The position numbers were made by a program, and so were the translations under genes. A model generated the notes under the pieces. It was not told where the DNA came from. It was given only the letters and a program-made list of their open reading frames with translations, and ran no database searches. 64,000 bases of DNA from Lachancea mirantina (Eukaryota > Ascomycota > Saccharomycetes > Saccharomycetales > Saccharomycetaceae). The stretch spans positions 1,054,001-1,118,000 of the forward strand of contig LT598467.1 of assembly GCA_900074745.1 (NCBI GenBank). The letters are read 5' to 3'. This document shows, one piece after another, positions 1 through 9,962 of the stretch. Position 1 is the stretch's first letter. Each line of letters opens with the position of its first letter.

Positions 1-3000
1 TTTTCGGAAAGCTTAACGTCGAGCAAAGTTTAACTTGTCTAAGGGCGCTTATGGACGCAAACTTGCAAGCCAATTTACAAATCGTCATTCAGGTGGCGAC
101 AAAGTTCTCTGACTTACTCGGATCGCAAGTACTTATCAAACTTTTTGAAGAGTACAGAGCCACTGAAGGGCTGTACTATTACTTGGCCTCTTTAGTCAAC
201 TTGACTGATGACAAGGATGTGGTTTTCAAGTACATTCAAGCCGCCGCAAAAATTGGCCAATACAAGGAAGTGGAGAGGGTCGTCAAGAGCAACAACGTTT
301 ACGATCCAGAGAAGGTCAAAAACTTCTTGAAAGATGCTAAACTTCCTGACCAGATGCCTTTGGTTATTGTTGCAGACCGGTTCAATTTCATACATGATCT
401 GATTTTGTATCTTTACAAGGCTCACGAGTTCAAATTTATTGAGGTCTATGTTCAACAGGTTAATCCTTCGAAGACCCCACAAGTTGTGGCGGCCCTTTTG
501 GATGTCGACTGCGATGAGAAGGTGATTCAAAACTTACTGCAAACTGTTTTAGGTCAAGTTCCTATTGCTGAATTGACTAATGAGGTCGAGAAAAGAAATA
601 GACTCAAAATCCTGTTGCCATTCTTGGAGCAAAGTTTGGCGCAAGGAACCCAGGAGCAGGCTGTCTATAACACTTTGGCCAAGATTTACATTGATTCGAA
701 TAATTCGCCCGAAAAGTTCCTGAAGGAAAACAATCAGTACGATACTCTCGACGTTGGGCGCTACTGTGAGAAGAGGGACCCTTACTTGGCATACATTGCT
801 TACGAAAAAGGACTTAACGATGACGATCTCATCAGAATCACCAATGAAAACAGCATGTACAAGTATCAAGCACGCTATTTGTTGAGCCGCTCAGACCTCG
901 AATTATGGAATAAGGTATTAGGTGAAGAAAATATGCATAGACGCCAACTTGTTGATGCCGTTGTCGGCTCTGGTATCGGCGAATTAAGCGATCCAGAACC
1001 TGTATCGTTGACAGTCCAAGCCTTCATGAATAATGGTTTGAAACTGGAATTGATCGAGCTCTTGGAAAAGATCATCTTGGAGCCATCTCCATTTAATGAG
1101 AACACTGCCTTACAAGGACTTCTTCTTCTATCTGCCATCAGATACGAACCTTCAAAAGTTGCGTCTTACATTGAAAAGCTCGATAGTTACGATGTTGATG
1201 AGATTGCGCCAATGTGCATTCAAAGCGGTCTAAATGAGGAGGCATTCGAGATTTACAACAAAAACGAGAAGTATCAGAAGGCACTTCAAGTTTTGGTTGA
1301 GGAAATTCTATCATTGGATCGCGCCGAAGCTTACGTGGACAAAATCAACACACCCGAACTTTGGTCTCAACTGGGCTCAGCTCAGCTCGTCGGCTTGCGT
1401 ATAACCGAGGCGATTGAATCCTATATAAAAGCCAATGATCCTTCCAATTATGAGAATGTGATTGAGACGGCAGAGCAAGCGAACAAGTATGAGGCTTTGG
1501 TTTCGTTTTTACTAATGGCCAGACAGACCTTAAAAGAGCCAAAGATTGACGGTGCTTTGATTCTGGCTTACGCTGACCTCGGCAAACTTCATGAAATTGA
1601 AAACCTCCTTGCTGGTACAACTGTTGCAGACTTGGATGCAGTTGGGGAAAAGCTGTTTGAAAAGGAGGACTTTAAGGCTGCCAGACTATGCTTCTCCGCC
1701 GTTTCCAATTATTCTAAGCTCGCCACCACTTTGGTGTATCTCAACGACTACCAGGCTGCTGTTGATACAGCAAGGAAGGCCTCGAATGTTAGAGTTTGGA
1801 GAGAAGTTAGCGACGCCTGTGTTGACAACAAGGAGTTCAGGCTGGCTCAAATTTGTGGTCTTAACTTGATTGTTCATGCTGAAGAACTTGACGAGCTCGT
1901 TGAAAAATACGAAACTAGCGGATACTTCGAGGAACTGATCTCTCTGTTCGAAGCTGGGCTAGGATTAGAAAGAGCGCACATGGGCATGTTTACCGAGCTT
2001 GCCGTCTTGTACACCAAGTACGAGCCATCTAAGACATATGAGCACTTGAAGCTTTTCTGGTCAAGAATCAACATTCCAAAAGTCATAAACGCTGCAGAAA
2101 GAGCTCATTTGTGGAAAGAGCTTGTTTTCTTATATGCACACTATGACGAATGGGACAACGCAGCTCTAACTGTGATCGAAAAGTCTACTGACGACTTTGA
2201 CCATTCCTACTTCAAAGAGATTGTGGTCAAGGTTTCCAACCTTGAGATTTATTATAAGGCTATGAATTTCTATGTTAAGGAGCATCCTTCGCTGTTAGTT
2301 GATCTGATGGCCGCCCTTACGCCAAGACTGGATATACCCCGTACCGTGCGCATCTTTTCTAAATCTGACAACTTACCATTGATCAAACCATTTTTGGTTA
2401 GCGTCCTACCAAAGAACAATTCAGTCGTCAATCAAGCTTATCACGACCTCATGGTTGAAGAAGAGGATTACAAAGCTCTTCAGGACGCGGTTGACTCTTA
2501 TGACAAATTTGATCAACTAGATCTCGCCGCGAGGTTGGAAAAACACGATCTAATCTTCTTCAGAAAAATTGCTGCCAATCTGTACCGCAGAAACAAAAAA
2601 TGGTCTAAGAGCTTGGCTATTTTGAAGACTGATAAACTATGGAAGGATGCGATAGAAACTGCTGCCATTTCTCAAAGTACTGAGACTGCTGAAGAGCTTC
2701 TATCATACTTCATTGAGACCGAAAACAAGGAAGCGATCGTTGCTTTGCTATATACCGCTTACCATTTGGTTAGGTATGATGTGGTTCTTGAACTTTCTTG
2801 GTTGAATTCTTTGGACAATCTCATCAAGCCCTATGAAATTTCGGTCAAAAAAGAACAGAACGACCAACTTCAGACATTAAGAAAGGAAATGTTTCAAAGC
2901 AAAAACAATGGCGAAAGCGCTGGTGGTGAAGGTCAAACCCTAATGCTAACAAACGGTTCTGTGCCTTATAATGCGACCGGCCAAAGCTTCGGAAACTTCA

Positions 3001-3005
3001 TGTAA
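1..3005 (+). CDS. CHC1: Clathrin heavy chain, 3' part
   Basis: This is the C-terminal ~1000 residues of the clathrin heavy chain, the triskelion leg of coated vesicles at the trans-Golgi and plasma membrane. The frame is already open at the window edge (codons start at base 3), so the first ATG at 51 is internal and the gene begins outside the window. The yeast protein is about 1650 residues, so roughly 60% is present. Seen here are a long run of alpha-helical repeats (clathrin heavy-chain repeats of the distal and proximal leg) and a Gly/Asn-rich tail ending in QSFGNFM after the trimerisation region. It converges on SPT16, the same neighbour as in S. cerevisiae (YGL206/207). Identification rests on family-wide sequence similarity and synteny. 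Confidence 0.97.
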   Translation, partial: FGKLNVEQSLTCLRALMDANLQANLQIVIQVATKFSDLLGSQVLIKLFEEYRATEGLYYYLASLVNLTDDKDVVFKYIQAAAKIGQYKEVERVVKSNNVYDPEKVKNFLKDAKLPDQMPLVIVADRFNFIHDLILYLYKAHEFKFIEVYVQQVNPSKTPQVVAALLDVDCDEKVIQNLLQTVLGQVPIAELTNEVEKRNRLKILLPFLEQSLAQGTQEQAVYNTLAKIYIDSNNSPEKFLKENNQYDTLDVGRYCEKRDPYLAYIAYEKGLNDDDLIRITNENSMYKYQARYLLSRSDLELWNKVLGEENMHRRQLVDAVVGSGIGELSDPEPVSLTVQAFMNNGLKLELIELLEKIILEPSPFNENTALQGLLLLSAIRYEPSKVASYIEKLDSYDVDEIAPMCIQSGLNEEAFEIYNKNEKYQKALQVLVEEILSLDRAEAYVDKINTPELWSQLGSAQLVGLRITEAIESYIKANDPSNYENVIETAEQANKYEALVSFLLMARQTLKEPKIDGALILAYADLGKLHEIENLLAGTTVADLDAVGEKLFEKEDFKAARLCFSAVSNYSKLATTLVYLNDYQAAVDTARKASNVRVWREVSDACVDNKEFRLAQICGLNLIVHAEELDELVEKYETSGYFEELISLFEAGLGLERAHMGMFTELAVLYTKYEPSKTYEHLKLFWSRINIPKVINAAERAHLWKELVFLYAHYDEWDNAALTVIEKSTDDFDHSYFKEIVVKVSNLEIYYKAMNFYVKEHPSLLVDLMAALTPRLDIPRTVRIFSKSDNLPLIKPFLVSVLPKNNSVVNQAYHDLMVEEEDYKALQDAVDSYDKFDQLDLAARLEKHDLIFFRKIAANLYRRNKKWSKSLAILKTDKLWKDAIETAAISQSTETAEELLSYFIETENKEAIVALLYTAYHLVRYDVVLELSWLNSLDNLIKPYEISVKKEQNDQLQTLRKEMFQSKNNGESAGGEGQTLMLTNGSVPYNATGQSFGNFM

Positions 3006-3054
3006 ATCGAGGGGATTGAATAAAGATTTCGAAGCACAACTCTGAACTGTAAAC

Positions 3055-3110
3055 TAGAATTTATATGTACATATATACATATACATATATGTATATATTT
3101 CCTTTAGATC
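3055..3110. terminator. AT-rich shared 3' end region of CHC1 and SPT16
   Basis: The 206-bp gap between the converging CHC1 and SPT16 stop codons holds alternating TATATA/TACATA words typical of yeast polyadenylation efficiency elements. They include a perfect 18-bp palindrome at 3079-3096. Being symmetric, it could serve both transcripts. The function is inferred from composition and position. Confidence 0.4.
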
Positions 3111-3211
3111 TTGAAACTCTGACAATATGGTCATTCCGCTAGTCTTCTTCAGTGCCAAGCTGCAATTGTATTTTGATATAAATTTACACGAGATTTACGC
3201 GATACGGCTCC

Positions 3212-6200
3212 TCAATCCTTATAGTTGGCAGCACGATCGGCTCTGGCAGCTTTCTTTTCGAGTTCATCCCAATCTTCGCCCTCTTCTTCGTCTTCACCTT
3301 CACTAATGGCAGCATCTTCGCTGCCCTCGTCGCTGTACTCTTCCTCTTCAGAGTAATCATCTTCTTGCGACCCTGCGCTTTCATCGGAAGGCTCTTCTTC
3401 GGAAGCTTCGTACTCACTAATTTCCTCTTCGCTTTCATCTGAAACTTCATCGTCAGAGCCAGCTCCCAAGAAAGACCAGCCCCCATCCAAAAAGAACTGG
3501 TGAGGGTCTTCTTGAAGTGACTTCATGACAGTAGGCCAATTTAAGTTGACGGTAGAAATGCTGTAAGGTATGTCAACATCTGTTAGCCATGTTTTTAAAA
3601 GTTCGAGGTCTTCGATAGGAACAGTGTTAATGTGAGTGACGGGTTTACCAAACTCTTTGTAAATAAAGACCATATCAAAATTCTTTAGACCAAATTGGAC
3701 TCTTTCAAAAAAGCAGATCTCTACTTCACTCAAGTTAACCACCAAGAAAGGCGGCTCTACAAGTTGAACCAGGCAGTCTCTCGTAGGCATACAGAAAACA
3801 GCCGACCTGCTAGGAACACCTTGGAATCCCAGATCTCTGAAAGTAGTGTCCAAATCGACCACTCCATCTGAAGCGTCCGCAATCGCTTCTGCGAAATACC
3901 TGAACTCTTTGTCCAGGGCTGCTCTCTTCCTTCTCTCTTCCTGCTCTTGCTCCAATTCATCTTCATCACCGTATCTTCTGAACTTCATATTTGACCGTCT
4001 ACCAGTACCAGTTTCGTCGACGGCCAGCTCAGAGGCCTCTCGATAAAACTGGACATCTTGAATTTTCCTTTTCCCCATTAAGATAGGATTTTTTAAATGG
4101 ATGTGTATAATTACAATCAGTTCCCCTTTGCATGGTTGGAAAATGAGATTTTTGATATTGGAAAACAGAACGTCAATTCTGCTATCCGATCTCAGAGGCG
4201 ATTGATAACGAATACCATTTTCATGGATAAAAACGGTACCGGGGACTCTTTTAGTATCTGGACTTGGTCTCACAAAAATTTGATCCAACCGTTTCGTTCT
4301 TCCGGACTTATTTTCGATCAATCTTGCCTGTTCAACCACATCTGCCAAAACCTTTCTCTCTTGTTCCCTTTTGGTTGCTTCCTTTTTCAAATCAGCAATC
4401 TGTTTGAAAACCTCACTCATACGGTCCCCGTCTCTTGATCTCAAAGTTATTGATCTCACAAACTGATTGTCGGGGGCGTCTTCGTAAGGTAACTCCTCGG
4501 CCTTTTTGGAAATGCCACTGGCACCGGGGGAGTGGAAATTTAAACGAAGGTAAGTAAACTCACCTTCTTCGTTTCTGGACCCATTTTTGTACGCATTGAT
4601 GTGGAAAGGAACCGGTCTTCCGTAAATTGGTAATATGATAGTTTGATTTTTCCAGTCAACGTGTACTCTGAGATCACGCACAGAGTTAGGAATTTGGGTC
4701 TCTCTAACGTACGATTCATATTTTTTGAATTGAGGTTGAGGCTTGCGCTCTTCATCATTGGCGTCTGCCGCACTGTATCTCAGCAACCCATTTTTCTGAA
4801 GTTTTTCATGCAACTTCTTTTGTTGTTCCTTCCTTATCTGATCCTTTTGATTATCCTCAGCGACGCGAGAATCACCACGAAGCTTCGATCTTAGAATTTT
4901 GGAATTACCCTCATTTTTTATAGGTGCAGGTGGTAATCCCGAGCTTCCCTCTTTTTTAGTCTTTGGATTGATCTCTTCTTCTTCATTATTGAAGTAAAAG
5001 GAAACCTGTGCTTTAGATTTGGTGTAATTGGTCAAGATTGAGGGTGTGCCGTCATTTTGATCCAAAATAACGGTATCCGCTATCTGCAGAGCATAATTTG
5101 TCTTCGTCTGAGAGCAGACTAAGTTGTTAATACCGAGAGAAACGTTGAACGCATCACCGGCTCTAATCTTACGATAGTCATTCTTAGCGCTGAGAACAAA
5201 ATTAGAATCTCTGAATTCTAAACCGATAAGCGATCCAACATTCTTGGTTAACCCGGAGACCAATTCTGGTTTTTTGTCCTTTAGAAAATTCAATGCGGCT
5301 TCATATACCTGCTTAGGCGTTTGACCCACTTTCAAAAAGTTTTCAATAATCTGAGATTGCAAAAGCAGGAGAAAATCGTAATTAGAAACCATCTCTTCGG
5401 AGGGGTCGATTAAAAACGTTCTGGTGATATTGGAACAGTAATTTTTGTAGCGAATACCGCATGACGCGAGGATACATCTGTTTCCAACCAATTTTTCATT
5501 ACTTGAGCGAGCAGAAATCCTCAAATCAAATTTGTTTCCGGATTGAACTATAGGAGAATAGGACCAATCTAACAAGTTAATATCGAATTTTTCGCCGTTC
5601 CCACACAGCGGACCCAGCTTGGAAGACAGTTTTTTCAAAAATTTGGAATCGTCGATTTTTTCTTCCACTTTATCTGAAAGCTGAGCGTTCGTAATCTTAA
5701 GTTCTTCATCCACTGCGCTTACCATCTCATCTGATAAAAAATTCATGAAACTGTCCGAGCCAGCACTCGAAACTCTCAAAAAAGCCGTCTCTTTCTCATC
5801 CTTAACTTCCCAAGTGTTTGACAAACCTACAGACACATCCACGACCTTAATGTCAGCCGTTCCAACCGCTTCGTCCCAAAGTGGGGTCCATTGTACCATG
5901 AATTTGCCCTGATACTGATCGTTGGGACACATCCCCACAGTCGTACCACATTTTTTCAATTCTTCAATGACATCTTTGAAAAGCTTTTCATTAAATTCCA
6001 CGTCCTTACCCTTACGTTGCCAAACGTCCAATTTGAAGCCCGATGCCTCTCCGAATTTCTCCGCCGCAGGCAAAAGATGTTTCGCTTTACCTTGTCCCGT
6101 GATGATAACAACTTTTTCAGGCATGATGGCAATCAAAGTCGCAGGAAATTCGTATCCCAACAACCAATCGTGTAAAATCGTGCTTTTCTTGTATGGATCT

Positions 6201-6325
6201 TCCACGTCGCTAGACCCCACTACAAACAGTAAACTGTTTGGAGACCCTTCAAATTTGGAATATTCGGCATGTAAATAATTGAGCCGCCTTTCAAAGGCCT
6301 CAAAATCTATCTGAACATCCGACAT
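3212..6325 (-). CDS. SPT16: FACT complex subunit Spt16
   Basis: Spt16 (1037 aa; yeast protein 1035) is the large subunit of the FACT histone chaperone, which reorganises nucleosomes during transcription and replication. The start is the ATG at 6325 (MSDVQIDFEAF); the frame runs two codons further upstream but only to a GTG. In order it shows the aminopeptidase-like N-terminal domain (to about residue 440, catalytically inactive in the family), a charged linker rich in K/E, the dimerisation and middle PH-like domains, and a very acidic tail of Asp/Glu/Ser runs ending in a short basic segment (KKAARADRAANYKD). The acidic tail is the H2A-H2B-binding part in known homologues. It is convergent with CHC1 and followed upstream by SIP2, as in S. 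cerevisiae. Confidence 0.98.
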   Translation of the reverse strand: MSDVQIDFEAFERRLNYLHAEYSKFEGSPNSLLFVVGSSDVEDPYKKSTILHDWLLGYEFPATLIAIMPEKVVIITGQGKAKHLLPAAEKFGEASGFKLDVWQRKGKDVEFNEKLFKDVIEELKKCGTTVGMCPNDQYQGKFMVQWTPLWDEAVGTADIKVVDVSVGLSNTWEVKDEKETAFLRVSSAGSDSFMNFLSDEMVSAVDEELKITNAQLSDKVEEKIDDSKFLKKLSSKLGPLCGNGEKFDINLLDWSYSPIVQSGNKFDLRISARSSNEKLVGNRCILASCGIRYKNYCSNITRTFLIDPSEEMVSNYDFLLLLQSQIIENFLKVGQTPKQVYEAALNFLKDKKPELVSGLTKNVGSLIGLEFRDSNFVLSAKNDYRKIRAGDAFNVSLGINNLVCSQTKTNYALQIADTVILDQNDGTPSILTNYTKSKAQVSFYFNNEEEEINPKTKKEGSSGLPPAPIKNEGNSKILRSKLRGDSRVAEDNQKDQIRKEQQKKLHEKLQKNGLLRYSAADANDEERKPQPQFKKYESYVRETQIPNSVRDLRVHVDWKNQTIILPIYGRPVPFHINAYKNGSRNEEGEFTYLRLNFHSPGASGISKKAEELPYEDAPDNQFVRSITLRSRDGDRMSEVFKQIADLKKEATKREQERKVLADVVEQARLIENKSGRTKRLDQIFVRPSPDTKRVPGTVFIHENGIRYQSPLRSDSRIDVLFSNIKNLIFQPCKGELIVIIHIHLKNPILMGKRKIQDVQFYREASELAVDETGTGRRSNMKFRRYGDEDELEQEQEERRKRAALDKEFRYFAEAIADASDGVVDLDTTFRDLGFQGVPSRSAVFCMPTRDCLVQLVEPPFLVVNLSEVEICFFERVQFGLKNFDMVFIYKEFGKPVTHINTVPIEDLELLKTWLTDVDIPYSISTVNLNWPTVMKSLQEDPHQFFLDGGWSFLGAGSDDEVSDESEEEISEYEASEEEPSDESAGSQEDDYSEEEEYSDEGSEDAAISEGEDEEEGEDWDELEKKAARADRAANYKD

Positions 6326-7550
6326 TGGCACTCACGGGACTGCTATAGAGTTTGAATCAATACCTAAGATATAGGGCTACGTTGATGGGTTTTTTCATTG
6401 CCACTTCAAAACGCGTTTCTCAAGATGTCGTGAGACATGACATCAACACTGCTAATTAACCTGATTGAGACCGGGTAACTATTTAGAGTCCAATAGATTA
6501 TCGCGTTGTACGCATACGAGTATCCAATGAGTAATGTATCTTACCTATACCATGCATCCTTGGAGTGTTGAGAATTAGCAGTGCCTCCAGGTAGTCTTCA
6601 AAGTTTCAGATGTTTGATTCATATTTTCTCGTAATAGTTAAGTACATCAGACATCCGGTGCTTATGCCTCTACGTGATCAAATTGACAATATACGATACG
6701 TATTGGCTAAAAGAGATGGTAAAATATTTCCCCTGCTCAGTTTATTCGGTGAGATATGATTTATAACCGGGATTGAAATTTTCAAGGCTTTACAACCTCT
6801 TGTGGATTTGGTTTTGAATAACCTCGTTCAAGCCTTTTCAATGGCATTCTGTCATCTAGATCACGTGATAGCGTGACTTGAAGTGTACCATCTCGGACAT
6901 TCCCTCCCACAAACATCAATTCGTGTTGTAAATCATAACGTTTTTGATCAGATAGATGAGTAATGATGGGTTCGTAGCCATAATTGTTGAACTGGCTTTT
7001 GGTTCACCGTTCAAGCTTTCGTATGTTATTCTGTCATCCCACTTACGTGCCTTTAACTAAATTATCACGCCACTTGTCGATATCATTTATTGTGTACACT
7101 CTTCGAAGAATTGTCAAACACAATCTCTTCGGAATATAATCCCCGTACCGCTTGCTATATACTCCATGCCGAATATATAGGGTTGATAGTGTAATTGCGG
7201 TTGATTTTCGGAATATCAGTTTGTTCAAGCAACAAAGCCTGGTGGAGATCATCTTCACAAGGTCATATATCGCATACCCGTTATATCTTAACCCACCTCC
7301 AATGGCTGGAGAAGGCTTGAGATATCGATGCGTAAATTGGAGGACACGTTCAGAATGATAACTTTGCATCCAAAAGCGACTCTGCAGGAACAAGAGCTTT
7401 GAGGGACGGACTTCCAGGGCCCTGGAAGTATTTAACATCTACGCTGTCTGATTTGCATTTTTTTACTGTTTGTAGTATTAGTTTACAAAGTAAATGGGAA
7501 TTCGTGACGGTGCCGGATCAACAGGCGCAGCCTAGCACAATTGTGTATCA
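6326..7550. other. Intergenic region SPT16-SIP2, with repeat relics
   Basis: This 1.2-kb spacer holds no gene I can support. It contains a Reb1-type site near SPT16 (listed separately). It also holds decayed copies of a module seen elsewhere in the window (CTGTCAT followed by GATCACGTG): one with CACGTG at 6862-6867 and a weaker one around 7028-7053. A perfect 20-bp palindrome lies at 7410-7429. A 131-codon minus-strand ORF (7043-7438) overlaps these relics and was not accepted. Confidence 0.6.
6472..6478 (+). promoter_or_regulatory. Reb1-type site (CGGGTAA) upstream of SPT16
   Basis: An exact CGGGTAA lies about 147 bp upstream of the SPT16 start codon. Reb1 is a general regulatory factor that clears nucleosomes in yeast promoters, and this distance is typical. 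A 7-mer alone is weak evidence; the position supports it. Confidence 0.45.
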
Positions 7551-8759
7551 TCACTGAAGTGGCGCGTATAGCATTTGAGTGGCATATTTCCTTTTGTATC
7601 GAACAATGCTCGCGACACATAGTGTATTGTGCTTGATGCTGCTGGTGGCCAAATGATTCAGCACGACATGGTTAGGAATTGGTAAAGCACCGGAATTATT
7701 TTCGCTACCGGTCTCGCCAGCCTGTGCCGCAGCAGAGTAATTGTTGAGAATGACGTTTTCCAGCTGTGGTGGGAGCTGCGGGGGCGTGAGCCAGGCCATG
7801 TTCTGTTGGTTATTCTGCTGCTGATCTAGCGTCAAGTAGTATTGTTCCATGACAGAAGGGTCTGTGAAAACTGCCGGTATATCACGTGTGTAACTATAGG
7901 CGGCTTGATGTTCAACTGCGCCGTGGAATCTCGAGTAACCATCGCCCATATCATCCGGATCCTCACCGATTTGAAGCGCGAGTTTCGACCGTGCACTGAG
8001 GGGTTCTTCTGCCTTAGAAGCGCGTTTGTGTTGATGTGGAGCCGGTTCCTGTGAGGTGACTTCCTGTTTGGGCGTCACCTCGGGACTCACGATCTCGAGG
8101 TAGTTGACGAAATTGCCCATTTGATCGGTCGCAGTGGGCAAGAAATCGCTAAATCGAAGCTCATTGTCGACAATGAACCGGAACCGGTGCGTACCGGGCG
8201 GCAATTGAAGTTTGATGTGGAAAACACCATGCTGGGTTGTATCAGGTACTAGCCCGATCATTTTACGCCATCCAGTGAACGACCCGGTCACGTAAACTTT
8301 GTTCCCACCTTGTTGCCAGGTAATGTCGACCGGAATTACATTTTGGGCGGCGGTTTGGGGTGTCGACGCATTACTTCTGGAAGTGCCTATTTCTGCAGAG
8401 CCCTGTTGCTGTGGTTGCCCAGTGATAGATCCCAAAGACGACGCAGAGGATTCTGGGTCCGCAGAAACGTCTGGGTCCAGGGACGGGTCCGCCACGCCGG
8501 CCGAGTGTTGTACTCTGTCGTCACTCAAATCAACCTCGCTACCCACGTTCTCCTCGTGTTTTGGTGGATCGTCGTCGTCATCGAATATAAGCGTCGATCG
8601 ACGTCGCATAAGCGGCGGAGTCGACCGATGGTCCCCGATATCAAGTTTCGAAAAACTCTGTACGATGGTGTTTTGAGACCGTTTTTTCCCATTTTCGTTT
8701 GCGTTGGCCACGTCCAGCATCGAGACGTCCTTGATATTTTCGGACATATCGTTTGCCAT
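7551..8759 (-). CDS. SIP2: Snf1 kinase complex beta subunit (Sip2/Gal83 family)
   Basis: This is the beta subunit of the AMPK/Snf1 complex (402 aa). It bridges the kinase and gamma subunits and sets localisation and substrate choice. The start is the ATG at 8759 (MANDMSEN); the frame extends two codons upstream only to a GTG. Residues ~1-140 are polar and low-complexity. Residues ~143-223 are the glycogen-binding (CBM48) domain, with VYVTGSF-WRKMIGL and the FRFIVDNELR segment. Residues ~290-402 are the ASC domain that contacts Snf1, ending in the conserved NHVVLNHL and VASIVRYK strands. There is no N-terminal Met-Gly, so the myristoylation site of S. cerevisiae Sip2 is not visible. SIP2 and GAL83 are duplicates in S. 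cerevisiae; here one gene stands for both, and synteny (next to SPT16 and MIG2) matches SIP2. Confidence 0.95.
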   Translation of the reverse strand: MANDMSENIKDVSMLDVANANENGKKRSQNTIVQSFSKLDIGDHRSTPPLMRRRSTLIFDDDDDPPKHEENVGSEVDLSDDRVQHSAGVADPSLDPDVSADPESSASSLGSITGQPQQQGSAEIGTSRSNASTPQTAAQNVIPVDITWQQGGNKVYVTGSFTGWRKMIGLVPDTTQHGVFHIKLQLPPGTHRFRFIVDNELRFSDFLPTATDQMGNFVNYLEIVSPEVTPKQEVTSQEPAPHQHKRASKAEEPLSARSKLALQIGEDPDDMGDGYSRFHGAVEHQAAYSYTRDIPAVFTDPSVMEQYYLTLDQQQNNQQNMAWLTPPQLPPQLENVILNNYSAAAQAGETGSENNSGALPIPNHVVLNHLATSSIKHNTLCVASIVRYKRKYATQMLYAPLQ

Positions 8760-9962
8760 GCACACTTCAAAGGCGCCGAGGTTGGTGGTGGTGATGGTTC
8801 TTTCCTGGATGTGTTGAGGGGATCCTCGGTGTTGAGTGGTTTACACTGGATAAGAGTTAGGTACCATCTCACGTATCAAATGATATGTGTTGATGTCGTA
8901 TGAAGAGATATCACAAAACGGGCACGTGACAAACGCGCCTTACCGAGGCACTGTGCACGAAGCTGGCCTTTGTCATACAAAAACGCTTTCAATTACTTGC
9001 GTCGCAGTGATCTGATTGAGCGTCAAATTCTACGAAGGCAAGATTCAAAGCTACTAGACACTTGCATACATGTGTCTCCGTGAATTCTGCATTGTATGGC
9101 CATTATAAGACTGATCAGATCGTGTCGTGGTGTACGGGTGAGATGCTGAAAGCCCACGGACCCATCATACTGCAGATATAGGGTCTCGACAGTGAAGTAG
9201 CCATCACTGGTGCCAATCTATTTATGAGGAAAGCCATTTCCGTAATAAGACTCCAAATTGGCCCTTAAATTCATTCGCAGTCCTTCGCGATCGGTATCGA
9301 GTACGTGCGCATCGTGAAGATTTTATAACTACTCAGTAGGGCGCTTTATTCTATAGAAGATTGGGCCACAGTGTGTATGGCGTCGTAACCTTCGTTTCGA
9401 GGGCCTTTTCTTGATTCCGTCACCGCGATCACGTGACATTCTTGGCAATAACGCCCATGGTAAACTTCTTGCGACGAAGGGGCAAACATACTGGGTCGCC
9501 AACCGCGCTAGACGACGTAAATCCGACAGACGTACGAAAATCCCCCGCGAGCTGGAAGGCAGAGAACCCGATGTACCCACTCGTCGGAAAAAGTGCGAGT
9601 CGAATGGTTATATAACCATATCCGTAGGAAGTTACCGGAACTTAAACGGACAATGGATCAACGATGTGTGTTTTGCTTAACTCACTGCAATCAGGTGTCT
9701 TGGCAAGAGCTAAGAAAGTCACCGCATAAGCAGCACGTCGTCAAATGGCCGCGTCTGAAGTCTATGTACACTGCTGAAAGTGACGACCACTGACCTCGCG
9801 GCTCAAAATGGCCCCACCTACAGACTCATTAGTGCTTGGCTCTTCTCGCAAATCATTACCTATCTACATCTATAAAACCCGTCGACGCCTCTTAAAATGA
9901 ATAAAAATATCGGAAAAATCAACTTTGTCGTAAACTTCGTTCCTGGTAGCGCGGCGACATAG
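8760..9962. other. Intergenic region SIP2-MIG2
   Basis: This 1.2-kb spacer has no supported gene. It holds the SIP2 promoter (a CACGTG lies near 8921) and the 3' flank of MIG2. Around 9410-9440 the CCGTCA-GATCACGTG module recurs, with CACGTG at 9430-9435, which looks like another relic of the dispersed repeat family. A 16-bp perfect AT-rich palindrome lies at 9605-9620. Short ORFs on both strands between 9329 and 9793 overlap one another and show no recognisable domain. Confidence 0.55.

Noticed and set aside
7043-7438. 131-codon minus-strand ORF in the SPT16-SIP2 spacer
   Set aside because: It begins with ATG, but the composition is untypical (Arg/Leu/Ser/Tyr-rich without domain), there is no recognisable homologue, and it overlaps a repeat relic and the 20-bp palindrome.
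8161-8176. 16-bp perfect palindrome in SIP2
   Set aside because: It falls on the invariant IVDNEL codons of the glycogen-binding domain, so protein constraint explains it. It was left out of the hairpin count.
9329-9793. Overlapping ORFs on both strands between SIP2 and MIG2
   Set aside because: Several frames overlap, none has a recognisable domain, and the region includes a repeat-module relic.
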